DNA from: Erythrophleum ivorense
Lineage: Eukaryota; Streptophyta; Magnoliopsida; Fabales; Fabaceae
Assembly: GCA_026724425.1 (NCBI GenBank)
Contig: JAIUCV010000018.1
Span: 4,728,942 to 4,792,941, forward strand
Direction of reading: 5' to 3'
Length of the DNA: 64,000 bases
The number at the start of each line of letters is the position of its first letter. Within the stretch, counting starts at the first letter, position 1. This document shows, piece after piece, positions 37,471 through 50,000 of this stretch. A model generated the notes under the pieces. It was not told where the DNA came from and searched no databases. It worked only from the letters and a program-made list of their open reading frames with translations. The translations under genes were made by a program, and so were the position numbers.

Positions 37471-37962
37471 ACTCCAATCTTTCCTACCTGAGAACCCATT
37501 GGAACAACTAGTAGTTTCAAGATTTCACCCAACCCAGCGATTCGTCAATAACATTGAACAGAGAAGACCCAAACAAAAAAAATACAGAAACTGAAATCTT
37601 CCCTAAAAAGAAGCTAAACTCGGCAACTCAAGCTATACTCAATCAAATTTCCAAAACAACAAGAAACGAGCAAGATTCAATTGGTCCAGAGGAATGATGA
37701 TACTTTTATGATTTAAGATTCTGTCGTCTTTAGTCCAAACAAAGAAGAATGTGCCACGTTAAGGAAAACAAAGTAATGGTGTATTTGTCTTCTATAGGAA
37801 TGTGATGAAGAATAAGAATTCTTCAATGACATCCATGAGAGAACTTTTTGCACCAAACACAATTTCATGATGGAAAAAAGATCTAGCTCCATTAACCAAT
37901 TCATTCATTATGCTTGAACTGCACAATGCAACCAGCCTTGGATACGACCTAAAATGCTTTAC

Positions 37963-38199
37963 ACATCAGAAACATAGAAACGAATTAAGAGCTCACTCAA
38001 AATCAAAATACTTAATGAATGACATTGCACAGTCATGTGAAACATCAGAAACATAGAAACGAATTAAGAGCTCATTCAAAATCAAAATACTTAATGAATG
38101 ACATTGCACAGTCATGTGAAACATCAGAAACATAGAGACGAATTAAGAGCTCACTTGAAATCAAAATACTTAATGAATGACATTGCACAGTCATGTGAA
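37963..38199. repeat. 79-bp tandem repeat, three copies
   Basis: Units start at 37,963, 38,042 and 38,120 with ACATCAGAAACATAGA and end GCACAGTCATGTGAA. Copies differ at only a few bases (for example CTCACTCAAA / CTCATTCAAA / CTCACTTGAA), suggesting recent expansion. Confidence 0.95.
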
Positions 38200-38497
38200 A
38201 CTAATCAATGTAGCTAGCAAAGGAGATTTGAAGAAGAATTTTCAATCGAAGATTAAATGGAGCGGAATGAGATTAATACATTGGGAATTGAGCAAGGAGA
38301 ATAGGATAATCTTCGATCCAAAAGCAACTTTGATTCACCCGTGTCCATGAGGCTATAATGGAGGAACCAACGTTTTCAGGTTATAGCAATTGGTAAGGAC
38401 ACTGTAGCAATCCAATTCTTCCGCACGATTCTCTTGTATTATTTACTCCCTCAACCATCTCAATCACAAATCTAGCTTTTGTAAGGGAGAGGCGTGT

Positions 38498-38710
38498 AAG
38501 GCCCGTTTGGAGAGGGAAAAAGGGCGGGAAGGGAGGAAGTTAGATAAAATTTTAATTTTATTTTTATTATTATTATTTAATATTCTTTAATAATTATTAT
38601 TTAATTATTAAAAATAAAAATATTATAAATATTTTTTATTTACAAAATTATTTTTTTATTTTTTATTCCTATTTCTATTCTTAATTTTTCATTTACTAAA
38701 TGAGTTTTGG
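38498..38710 (+). mobile_element. ~210-bp MITE, family copy D
   Basis: It starts AAGGCCCGTTTGGAGAGGG, has an AT core of TTTAATAATTATTATTTAATTATT type, and ends TTTTTCATTTACTAAATGAG. The ends are loosely inverted, and the layout is the same as copies A-C. Confidence 0.6.
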
Positions 38711-39624
38711 TTATCTTTTTATTTTGAATTATTTGATAAAGATTAAAATAAGAGACTTTTGAATTATGTGATTCTTTTTCTTTTATCTTTTTTCTTTAAC
38801 CTAAATGAGTTAATTTAATTCAATAAGAAATTTTGAATTATTTTATTTCATCATTTCTGATAAAATAATCAAATTAGTCCAATGACTAGAATAGCTCAAT
38901 ATTCTAACACATATTAATTTAAAGCTAAAATAAATCAGTCCAATGAATTAATTGAATGACCAAAAATGAATTTGCTTTAATGACTTTTGAGGCATGAAAT
39001 TTATCTTTAGATGCTTTACATTTTTTATTTATGTCTTAATTTATCTGAATAAAATGTGGTATTCATAATATAAATAGATTTTAAGTAAATGAGTATAATT
39101 AAAAAAATTGTTCATATGAAAATTTTTTAGGTAAATAAACCTAAGTTTAAAAAATTTTAAAATTCAATAAAATAAATTAAAAGATGTGATGGTGTTGGAA
39201 AAGAAACACTAGCCTTGTGTTCTATTTGTGTTCTGTCTTACCAAAGCAAAGAACATATGGAAAACTTCTTCTTCCATACTTTTTTTTTGGTTTTAAAATT
39301 CAAATTACTAGTTAGTGATTTAGAGGGAGTTAGTAATTAGAATTAAAATAAAGATAATTTGCTAGTAGAAAAGCAAAAGAGGACCAGAAAAACTATTTTA
39401 AATTATTGAAAAAATAAAATTCAAGGGACAGAAAAGCTTAATTTGGCCTTTGTTATTTCTTTTTCTTTCTTTTGCTATAAACATTTATATATTTGTTTGC
39501 TATTCTTTTTTCCCACAAATGCACCGCAATAAATTGTGTAAAAAATTTTTAAAGTTTGATTTTGTAAATTTTTTGTATAGTTGAAAAGAAAAAGAGAAAG
39601 TGAATAAGATTCATTAAATTGCTT

Positions 39625-40510
39625 GTGACAAACATAATTGCTTGTGCATGACAAACATAATTGCTCGTGCAACCAGTCCTTGTGAGGCATGGGTGAACCT
39701 TGCCTCTCTCTATGCAAATCCTTCTCAGTCAAGAGTGATGATTCTCAAAGAAAGATTACAGCAAAGCCAGAAAGCCTCAAAGACCATCACTAAGTATTTA
39801 TATGACATCAAGCACACTGCTGATGAGCTTGTTACCATAGACGCACCTATACCTATTTAAGATCTCACCTTGTATATCATCAATGGCCTTGGTGCTCAAT
39901 ACAAGGAATTTTGCGACTTCCATACGAACCAAAGACAAGCCTTTCACCTTTGAAGAGTTCTTTGATAATCTCATAGGGCATGAAGAATATCTCAAACATG
40001 AAGAAGGCAAGACTGAACCCTTGGTGCCAATAACTCATCTCACACATCGCTTGTTGAATTCCCAACAATCAACAAAGAATCATTCTAGATCATTTGCATA
40101 GCCTGTACATCCCAATTTTCTTTACTCAGTATTTCAATCTAACAGAAGGAACAACTCTTGAGCATCTGGACGACCATACAACTCCTATAACTCTAATTTT
40201 AGTAGTAGTCGAACTCCACCTAAGTGTCAACTATGTGACACATGCAAGCACATCGCTAAACATGGCCCTAATCTCAGTATGCGTTCTTAACCTTTCTATG
40301 GTTCATCATCTACCTATGCTGGTTCCACAGCTCCGCAAGCACATTATGCAGCTAGGCCACGTCTGACGACCAATTAGGTACTTGATTTGGGAGCCACTAA
40401 CCATGTCACAAATGATCTTGGTAACCTTGAGCTCCACTCTAAGATGAAGGTCTAGATGACATTCTAATTAGTGATGGCACAAGTTTGAAAATCACACATG
40501 TTAGTTCTAT
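39625..40510 (+). pseudogene. Copia gag/protease fragment
   Basis: The plus strand reads EAWVNLASLYANPSQSRVM, LKERLQQSQKASKTITKYL, KHTADELV and YIINGLGAQYKEF, then after a frameshift FTFEEFFDNLIGHEEYLKHE. A CxxC...H knuckle (CQLCDTC) follows, then LDLGATNHVTNDLGNLELHS (protease active site, DSG changed to DLG). The match ends at about 40,510. It is a separate, opposite-strand Copia insertion from the one at 20-25 kb. Confidence 0.8.
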
Positions 40511-40619
40511 TAGGATTATTGAGACATGCACAACGAAAATTAAAAAAAAAATCGAACCTAAATCCCTTTCATCGATCAGTCAATGTTGTCTAAATTGAAC
40601 CTAAATTCCTCTAATGGAT

Positions 40620-41138
40620 TCGTCAAAACAAGTTTTTCCACCATTCATGGTTGATTTACTTTAAACAAAATATACATTATGTTTTCCCTCAGTGGTTTCC
40701 CAAATGGTGAGAATTCTTTGGACCTAGTCCAGAAATTCTTCCTTCGCAAATTACTAAAAGACTACAAACCTTTTCTTCAAAATTTAAGATTGATGAAAAT
40801 CCATTTCCCATTGATCTTCATTTTTTCAGTAAACTATCTTTAGCATGGATCTTTTCCTGGCCTTATAGATACAACAAACAGAATACTTCAAAAGATCATT
40901 CAGCAGAACTTTTATCCAACCTTAAGTGTATAACTCTTGTAGATTTTAGGTGGTATAGAGATATTTTCCTAACTAGAGTCTTTATAAGAGATGACTGCCA
41001 TCAACTTTTTTAGAAAGAAAAATTCTTGGCAGGACTTCCAAAATCTTTAGGAGAAAAGGTTTAAGAAAAAATTAGAAACCATACCATAAATGGAATTATT
41101 CCCTATGATCGTTTAAGTTATGGCCAACTCATAGCTTA
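40620..41138 (+). pseudogene. Retroelement gag/capsid-like fragment, part 1
   Basis: One plus-strand frame with three stops carries EFFGPSPEILPSQITKRL, HFFSKLSLAWIFSWPYRY, KEKFLAGLPKSLGEKV and IIPYDRLSYGQLIAY. The tryptophan-rich block followed by a KEKFLAGLP segment resembles capsid-type proteins of plant LTR or pararetrovirus-like elements. Which of these it is cannot be decided here. It stops at 41,138 in mid-frame and resumes at 44,051. Confidence 0.55.
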
Positions 41139-44050
41139 TGTGTGTGTTTGGATTGATGGTAAGTAAAATTGGTTTTCTAAACCTTGATTTTGTAGAATTA
41201 ATTTTGTGTAAAAGTAAATTTACATGAACATGATTTATGTTTAGAAAGTTTAAGTGAAAAGTGATTATGGTAAAATTGATTTTGTTTGGATATTATATAC
41301 CAGAATCACTTTTAAGTGTAAAATTACTGAATGGATAGTCATATTATTCTGTTTGATTTATTCCTATAACATTACTTTTTTTTAAAATAGCATTTAACAA
41401 ATGATATAGCATAATATATCTTTTTTATTTCTGTTGATATTAGAATTAAAATATAAACTAAAAATAAATATTTTAGTTAAGTCTATAAATGTGCATAGCA
41501 TAAAAATAGAATATTACACTTGATTGAAACTACTAGTCTATAAATGTGCATAGCATAGTAGAGCAAGTTTAAAGCCCTAAGTATTTCTTTGGAGGCAAAA
41601 TGCTAATGAAAGCAAAGATAAACGAGCAAATCATATACAATGTAGAAAACCCATCTCCTAAAGACAATTTTGGGCAATCAAGCTTATAGGAAATCGCTCC
41701 ACAAGTCTACATTACTTTTAACAAAAATGAAAAGACCCATAATACAGCTATAATAATCAGAAGACAAAATTCCAAATTAAAGGAAATAAGCAATATACAT
41801 GAATGAAATGAAAACTCACAAAGTTATTGAATCAAGCAAGCCCAAGTAAAAGATTACATAATAAAAGAAATTTATGGGTAAAACAGTAGAAAATTAGAGA
41901 AGTAAAAATCCTAACTTGCATACAGGAGGAATGACATTCACCTGAAAAAGTGTAAGCCAGCAGTAAAAATGACCACCAAATAAGGATGGAAATCCAATTT
42001 AGATGTAAAGTCTTTTGTGGCCTACCCACTACAATTATTTGTGCCAGTTCTATTATGTATCACAGTTCAAGATCAACTATTGAAATCCAATTTCTGACTG
42101 GAAGGATTATAATTACAAATCAAATAAAATGATAAAGGATCTAAAAGTGACTTGCCAGAAGAATCCAAATACCAGAATGTCCTAGTCTTAGTAACTGTTA
42201 CGTCTATCAAGCAGAATCTTCTCCATCTTAACTGATAAATTGTTTTCATGTTATTATTTAAGTATAGGTTTTTACAAGAGTGCCACACTTCAAAAAAGTT
42301 ATATTATGAATACCAGAGTAATACAATTATTCATTATGAAAAAACATGCAGGCAATGAATATGAGATTATGTTCATATGGCAGCGCTTTAATACAGTAAA
42401 AAGAAATAATATATATATGAATCATTAAGAAAAATAATTGCAACGTAATATGGAAACTTCGTAACCTATGCTATGGGGAATTCAATATATTCATGTTACC
42501 AGTCATTCAACTGTAGGAAAATATTATAATATTGATATTAAAAAAAGCCACATATTAGTTAATAGGAATAATATCATAAAGTGAAAGAATAGTAATATAT
42601 GTAACGATGAAACTATGTACAGTAATGGATTGAAATAAGAAGCTAATGTTAATATCATAATCAATGTTCAGAAGGAATTTACGCCGCACTGACAACCATT
42701 TATTTTAAACATTATACCACGTTGGACATAGACATTATCGGATTAAGCTTTAACAATAATAAGAATCAACATCTCAAAAATTAAATAATGCCATACTGAA
42801 ACAAAAATATATGAACTGTAAAATGTTGTAGGCAATTGTAGTAGCACTTGTAGAATAGCATAATTAGTTTGGGTATGTAGATATCCAAATCCCAAATTAA
42901 TTTAAGTAAAATCAAGAATATAATTCTAAATTGACTTAAATATAAAAATTATTATAAAAACACCTTAACCATAAGTTTTAAAATATTTTAATATTAAAAT
43001 ACTGAGAAAGAGGATGCTATTATCTACATCCAACCAAAAACTCTTTTCTCCCCCACCGTCTTCCGACGTCTCTCAGCTTCCTACATCCAACCAAAAGCAC
43101 TTATAAATAAGACTAACTTAGCTAATGGGAATTGAAACAAAGCATACCGAGCAGGTGGCTTTGTTGATAGTATTTGCATCATAGCTAGCAAGGTCAGCCC
43201 AGTCAAGGACAGATATCATGACATCGATGAAGTCACACTTTGTTTTAGACTCACCGGAATCTCTTTCCTGGCAATGTTCCTTTAACCATCCCGTAATAAG
43301 GTTATCCATTTCTCTGGTCGTCCTTCTCATATCCTTCATGTGACCATCCAAATTAAGCCACCCGAGAAATGGAATTGCATCTCCCACCACAAACAGTCCC
43401 CTTCAACGAAAAAGCTCTCTGAACACCTTCCCACACCACCTAACCTCTTTCTCATCTGCATCTTCACCCGAGTATCTCTTTCCAACAATCATCATGAGGC
43501 TCTTTATGCATGGCGTCTAGTGTGGGTTTACAAGGGTCATAACAGCATGCATATACCATTTGTTTTTTAAGTCATACGCAGAAGATGATGTTATGGAAGA
43601 TGATGTTACCTAAAATAGATCAGAAGAAGAAGACGAAGGAGCAACAACACAGAAGCTTGAAACTTCGACTTGGGATGTCTGAACCTCTACAATGTATCCA
43701 CAAAACAGAGGAGCAGATTCTTTTGTAACAAGGTTGGCAGAGATGCTCTGAACACAAACGATGGACCACAGGGTTTTCATTAGCTACGTTTGCTGTATCC
43801 TCAGACTGATTTGAACCTTGGGTATAAAGGACATTGGCTGTTGGAGATGTTAATGAGCCTTCAATACAAGACATCCACAGTTGGCAGAAAGCGAGTATGA
43901 ATAACTTCGACTGAACGCGATTTTCGGATGCTCCTAAACTATGGTGCGGATTGAGGAACGTAAATCCAAACATGATGAAAACGGGCTTTTGCAAAGCAAA
44001 CCAAAGTTTGGGCAAAAATGCAAGTGCATCAACGTTGTTCCAAACAGGCA
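41139..44050. mobile_element. 2.9-kb insertion carrying a P450 fragment
   Basis: The split gag reading is restored in frame when this block is removed. The flanks are CTTATG on the left and TTATAT on the right, consistent with a TTA or TTAT target duplication (41,136-41,139 / 44,051-44,054). The ends are inverted over about 12 bp with 10 matches: TGTGTGTTTGGA at the left and TCCAAACAGGCA at the right. TTA plus TIR points to a PIF/Harbinger-type nonautonomous element. Inner CATCCAACCAAAA repeats at 43,025 and 43,083 suggest further nesting. Inside is a CYP82 exon fragment. Exact borders are +/-2 bp. Confidence 0.6.
43148..43500 (-). pseudogene. CYP82-type cytochrome P450 exon 1 fragment
   Basis: The minus strand reads IVGKRYSGEDADEKEVRWC, a stop in the following helix, then FVVGDAIPFLGWLNLDGH, EMDNLITGWLKEH and SYDANTINKATC. 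This is the 3' part of exon 1 of a CYP82-family P450, covering the region around helices E-H. An intact splice donor follows (CTGCTCG|GTATGC at 43,148/43,147), with a little intron sequence. The heme-binding exon and the N-terminal anchor are absent. Retention of the intron border points to capture at DNA level, not from mRNA. It is non-functional. Confidence 0.75.
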
Positions 44051-44400
44051 TTATATCCAAAAAACTGCTCTTAAAATTTGTCAGGATGATAAGATTCAGA
44101 GCCAATTGACCAAAAAAAGAACCCATAATAGAAAAGACATAGGAACATTCTGTGAACAATTTGGTCTTCCCCCTTGCAAGAAGTCTAAACCAAGGAAAAA
44201 CAAGAACTATCCAAAATAGTATCATAAGAAACCAAGACCATATAAAAAAGAAAACCTAAAAAATAAATCTTAGGACAAAACCACCAATAAATCTCCCGAA
44301 ACCAAAATTAACTTGTTTTAAATGTGATAAATCCGGTCATACATCCAAATATTATTGATTAAGAATGAAAATCAAAACCCTACATTTAAAAGAGTCAACC
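44051..44400 (+). pseudogene. Retroelement gag/capsid-like fragment, part 2 with zinc knuckle
   Basis: The plus strand continues the frame of 40,620-41,138 with ALKICQDDKIQ and GTFCEQFGLPPCKKS, then a lysine-rich stretch with stops. A CxxCxxxxHxxxx(C to Y) knuckle follows, in which C-F/L-KCDKSGH is visible but the last cysteine is lost. The basic knuckle end is typical of nucleic-acid-binding gag or coat proteins. Confidence 0.55.
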
Positions 44401-45130
44401 TTCCAATGGTAACAAATAATTGCCGCTAAAAGATTTGGCACACAAAATTTGTGATTTGTGAAAAAAAAATTTAAATATTAGCATTGATTTATGGTTGCCA
44501 CTAAAAGATTTACTTTTAGCAACAACACATAGCGGTCACCACTAAAGCTTCTTTTAATGGTAATAGCCATCACCACAAAAGCCTCTTTCAGCAATAACAT
44601 GTAACAATTACTGTGAAAGTCTCTTTTATCATTAACAAAGAGTTGTCAACAAAAAGTGTGGCATTAAAATTTTTGACATTTAGAAAAAAAAATTTGAAAA
44701 GATTTAATGGTAATAATTTGTCATCACCAACAAATTTACTTTTGGCAACAACATGTAGTGTTTGTCACTAAAGAGTTTTTTAGTGGGAACTATATGTTTT
44801 CACAAAGAGTCACTTTTAGCAATAACTTGTAAATGTTGTCACTAAAACCTCTTTTAGTAGCACGAATAGTTGCTATTGAAAGTTCGACAAAATATGTTTT
44901 AAAAAAATTAGCAACAATACTTTGTCACTACTAAAATATCTTAATAGCTACTTAATGTCATAACAAAAGTACTTTTAGTGGTAACTTATCATGAGTCACT
45001 AATAAAAAGCATTTTACAACAAAGGTTTTGTTACTGTAAAAGACTCTTAATGATAACATTTATTGTGTTGTTATTAAAAGTTTTAACAAAATAAGAAATG
45101 CTTTTTTAACAAAAACTTTTAACAATATTG
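44395..45130. repeat. CACTA-like subterminal repeat region
   Basis: A dense array of short motifs in both orientations (CACTAAAAG, CTTTTAGC, TTTTAGTGGTAA, GTTGCCACTAAAAG) repeats every 50-70 bp. CACTA (En/Spm) transposons carry this kind of inverted subterminal motif as transposase binding sites. A perfect CACTA end with a 3-bp duplication was not found, so the class is inference. Confidence 0.5.
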
Positions 45131-45164
45131 ACTTATAAATGTAGGACATATAAAATTGACCTTT

Positions 45165-45167
<3 letters not shown>

Positions 45168-45196
<29 letters not shown>
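45168..45196. repeat. (TA)n microsatellite
   Basis: About 14 TA units lie immediately downstream of the CACTA-like repeat region. Confidence 0.95.
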
Positions 45197-45199
<3 letters not shown>

Positions 45200-45205
45200 A
45201 TAAGG

Positions 45206-46800
45206 ACAGACAAAGGGAGTATGCTAAATAAAGTCCGATACACATGGATTCTAGATTGTAACAATAATTGAACAAAAATTGTATATTCTCTTGGTTAATA
45301 TTTATAAATCTTTTTCTTTAATTTATATGTATCAAGTGTTGTTCATAATTTAAAATATAGACTTATTTTATTTTATTAATTGTGGTATCATAATCTAATC
45401 AAGAGGCAAGTTGGCAGTAATGTTGAGACAACAAAAGTTATTTTTTTTTTCCCAATGTATTATTGTAGGGAAAAAGCTGACTAGAGAGTAATTAATCAGA
45501 GTTTTTCTTAAATCCTGTCTCTCCAAGCATTCTTTTGGTACAAGACATTTTTAAAAAGATATTGTCATTAATTTAATTTAAAAATGTATTATTATTAATT
45601 TAATCATAAATTAAGATTAAAATAATATACCTTTAAAAAAACTAAGAATAAATTAATGAAAATTAATTTTTTAAAAACTGAATTAAGGGCAACAGTATAT
45701 TGAATTAATAATTTATTATTTTTATTATTATTTTTTCAAGAAAATTCCTCTTAAATCAAGCCTAGTTACTATGGGGAAACGCCGAAGCTAAAGACAAATA
45801 CCTCATCACAGATTCACAAAATTTCATTTTCCTTATAGCAACCATTAATTAGATGGGCTTGTACCTAGTTTTAGATTTTTTTTGGCTCAATTTAAAATTG
45901 AATGCTTTTATCCGATTATTGTTGGCCGTTTACATGAAACCTTATAGTATGGATGTGACAAATTTGTTCCACAATAACGTGTAATTTGAATTATATTTAA
46001 TGAACAAAATACTTATACCTAATCCAAACCTTCTGGTACATCTATTATTAAAAAAAAACTTTGACTAATATTTTATATTTTGAGTAAATTACATGACCTT
46101 TTTTTAAATTTTGTTAAAATTACATAAACTTTTATCTATTTTTAAAATATACACTTTAATTTATTTTTAAATTTTTTGACTCAAAATACTCTTCATTAAA
46201 TTTGACTAAAATATTTTCTATTATACTAAATAAAAAAGAGATTAATTAATCACATAGTTAAGTTAATAAAAGGTATTTTAATAAAAAAATAAAAATTAGA
46301 CTAAAGTGTCATTATTAGTATTGAGTAAGATTACAACGCTATTATAAAACACTGAGAAAAAAGCTAGGATAACCTAGTGCCAAATTGTGAAAAATAAAAT
46401 GATGAACTTAAACTATTTAGTGTTTTCGCAATACTTTGTTTTAAAAAAAGTTTTGAAATCAAGTTCATGAAAATAAGCCAAAATCAGCTTCAAAAATTAC
46501 TATAAAAACAATATATTATAAACTGAGGTAAAGTTAAAACACATATTTAAGGGTTATTAAGTATGCATCAAAAGAAAATGGTGGTTATAAGCACTTGTTA
46601 AAGTGGATAAGCTTCAATAAGTTTTTAATCCACATAGGAGGTGGCCCCAGTTAAAATTAATAATTTGCTTGCGCTACATAGTAGATTTTTTTTTAAAAGC
46701 CAAACTTATTATGATATGACGAAAGGAGTACTCTAAACCTACCAATAAAGTTTGGTGCACATGGATTCTAGACTGTAACAATTATTACATAAAAATTGAT
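45206..46800. other. Intergenic with a dispersed repeat pair
   Basis: 45,206-45,290 and 46,724-46,800 share CACATGGATTCTAGA(T/C)TGTAACAAT and flanking words. Between them is AT-rich DNA without a recognisable gene. Confidence 0.5.
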
Positions 46801-47010
46801 TTATGCAAAGCTTATGACAAAATTTTGTGGAGCTCTTTTAATCATGTTCTGAGAAAGATGGATTTTCCAGGCCATCGTCATCCACATTGTAAGAACAGTA
46901 GTATCTCTTTCTTTTATAAACCAACAAAAAGTCCCAAACAAGGTAATCCGAACTCTCCATACTACGGGGAACTTATGCCTACCATGCAGGAAGGATACAT
47001 ATATTTAATC
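46795..47010 (+). pseudogene. LINE reverse transcriptase fragment
   Basis: The plus strand reads DLCKAYDKILWSSFNHVLRK, matching the LINE RT motif DLxKAYDxVxWxFL. Then come FPGHRHPHCKNSSISFFYKP and a decayed RQGDPLSPYLF region seen as KQGNPNSPYYG. No other LINE domains are adjacent. Confidence 0.65.
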
Positions 47011-47089
47011 AATCCTTTGGTTTGCAATGATGTGAATTCTATATTTCGTACTGATATTTTTTTCAAAAAATGTAATAAATAAATAAATA

Positions 47090-50000
47090 ATATACATTAA
47101 ATTAAAAAAATTCAGATTTTTATTTAATGTTGTTTTTAGAGTCTTTTGAATTATAGATTTTTTTAGTTAGCATTAATTTAATTCTAAGTCATTTTAATCG
47201 TTTAAGTGAAGTTCAATTTTTGGATCAATATTAATTCAATTTTAGAATCAATAAAATAAAACATAAAACATAAAATACTTAAAAAATAAAAGAAATAATG
47301 AAAAAGCTACCGAAAAAAAGTCTTAATAAATGAACTCAAGAGCCAACATCTTACTCAATTTTTAAGTCCAGTACAATTGAAGAGAAATTGGAAGAAAGGG
47401 CCAAAACCTGTTTTATAGCTTTTTATTTGGAAAAAAAATGAATTATATAAAATTTAAGCAATTAGAAAGAAAACCCAATTCGCCAAATCATCAAGCCCTC
47501 AACTTGTCACTTTTCTTAAAATGCAGAAGCTCCCTTGCGTTTAACTCGTCGATAAGATCATTCCATTGGAACAGGGGATGTTAGGAAGCTTCGCAGAGAT
47601 GAGGCAGGGTTGATCTCCTTTCCAATGGTCACTCGGATCACTTAAAATAGAGTTATGTAGCCCATGATATAGAATTTTAAAGTTTAGGTCTGTCATATGC
47701 TCTCTTTTCTATAGTATGTTGAAATTTCTATAGATACCAAGTTTGCATGATTTGGACTTGTATAACTTAAGTTATGAATTTTTAAAGTTACTGCAATTTT
47801 TAGCCACTATGTCCATTTTGGGTTTTTGATACTTCTAAGGGCTTCATAAGCTAAACATATTAAAATTAGTAATAACAAATTCCTTTATGATGAAAATGAA
47901 TTAAGGTAAAGAAAAAAATGAGTTTAGACCTCTATAGTTCAAATTGACTTATAAGTGGCTCAATTTAGGTGTTAAAATTTATGAATGGATGTGAATTTTT
48001 GTTTGAAATTTTATAATTGATATGCATAAGTTGGTTAAATAAATTATAGAGGATAAGGGCCATCCAAACTTGTTAATACAGGAGCTAAGATAATATTTTG
48101 TTAACAAGGTCGGAGATTTTATTGATAAGATCTTGTATTTTGCAATGGGAAATTTGAGACTTTGTCAACAAGGTTTTAAGACAACAAGTACAAGGTTTTC
48201 TGATGTAGTAAGTTATAGCATATAGTATGTGATAGTATGACACTAACTAAAAGATGTAGCCACTTTTGACAAGGCAAGAATCCATACTTGGGATAGTGGT
48301 GCTTGAGACAAAAAGGTAGGTTTGTATTAGTCATTAGAACACGTTTAAAGTCTATTTTATCACATTTGAGGAATTGGCATTCCGAACTCCAAAAAGATGA
48401 AGATACTTTGAACATTTGAGCATGCCTTTTGTATGTAGTATAAATGAAGGTGAAAAAGGATATTTTTCTCTTGAGAGGACAATTCAAAAATAGAGAGAAC
48501 CAATAAAATACAAAAGGCATAGGAATAAATCAAAGATAAAAATTGTTTTATGATCACACCCCATTATTGGTGAAAGAGATTCCATAAATTGCAACCTAAG
48601 GAGAGGAAAATGGATGATAAAAGGGAAAGAAAGGAATCAATCTCAATCCATACCCAAGCATTAACAAGGTCAATAATAACCAAACATTGACTAGAGATAC
48701 CTAGGAGTTGGTTTTATCAAAATATAATAAATATAATATCACTTGCCAATCCTACAAGCAAAGGTTTAAGTTTTAATTTTGCTTCCAAAAAGCTTCAATT
48801 GTTGCTTCACCTTAATTGTTTATAGAAATTTATATTTTAAATTCAAAATTTAAATAAAGGTTGATTATTAAGTTCAAATTAATTAATTTGAATTAAATGT
48901 AGTTATTTGATCAAGGGGAGCAGGTCAGATGAAAGAAACTAGTCATGAAATTAGTGTGATAGTGGCCTCCCCCTCTCTCTCACATTCTATGTCTTTCCCT
49001 CTTAATCTCTTCTTTGAAACATAGAAGAGAAAACATAGAACATAGTGAGAAATCTTTTCCTCTTCCTTTGACAATGGTGGATTTGTTGTGAAAAAAAGAT
49101 TAGGAATCCATTGATTTCTTTGGCTCTAAATGCATGGGGTAGAAGATCCAAGAAAGATAAAAGATTCTACAGCATCGAGGTAAGTACCCAAATTTGACTC
49201 TAAATGTAATTTAATTTCCTTTATAAAAGTTATAGTTTCAAATCCTTGTTTCATCATATACCAAGAAAGCTTCTCGCCAATAAGAAGTTCAATGCAAATA
49301 TGAAAAGCATATCTCATTATATAGAATCTTTTTTGCATGTTAGCCCTAATAAGAGCCATTCTTGGAATGAAAAAGATCAAAGAGTGATGGGGTATGAGAA
49401 AGCACAGGAATGTGAGTGCAGAAGAGAGAAAATGAGGGGAAAACACTCATTTAAAATTTGAAATGTAAAATGAAAGAAAGAAACAGAGAATAAAACAAAA
49501 TTGTAATTTGAATATGATAAAAAAGCATATTGGAATTTAGTAGAAAGTGATGGAGTAGGTCTTGATCGAAGATGCATTGGTATGTTTGGAGAAGAGAAAA
49601 TAAGCAAAATCTATGAATGTATAAGAATGACATATAATTCATCAATGTTATTAGTTATTATAAGATTTTGATAAGACACGTACATACAAAAATTGCTATT
49701 CTCTTACCTAAAAAGTTAGTGTGAAACCTAAACAAATTTGAAAGATTCCAATAAGAAATATTGAAGTGAAATTTAGTGATAGCATTGTTAACAATCAAAG
49801 AAGTAGATGAATGCTTACAAACATAGAATTAATGTGTGAAGGGCATGTTAGAAGAAGTAGAGAATTGGAGAAAGAAAGATTTATAAAATAAAAGAGAATT
49901 GGGAATGAATGGAATGAAAATAAAAAATTCCTTAACATGAAGGAGGGGAATGAAAAATGAGGGGATTTTTTTCCATCCTTTCCCTTTCAAAACAACAATT

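Noticed and set aside
43620..44225. 201-codon minus-strand open frame
   Set aside because: It lies partly antisense to the gag fragment and across the 2.9-kb insertion border. It has no recognisable domain and starts in retroelement sequence, so it is chance.
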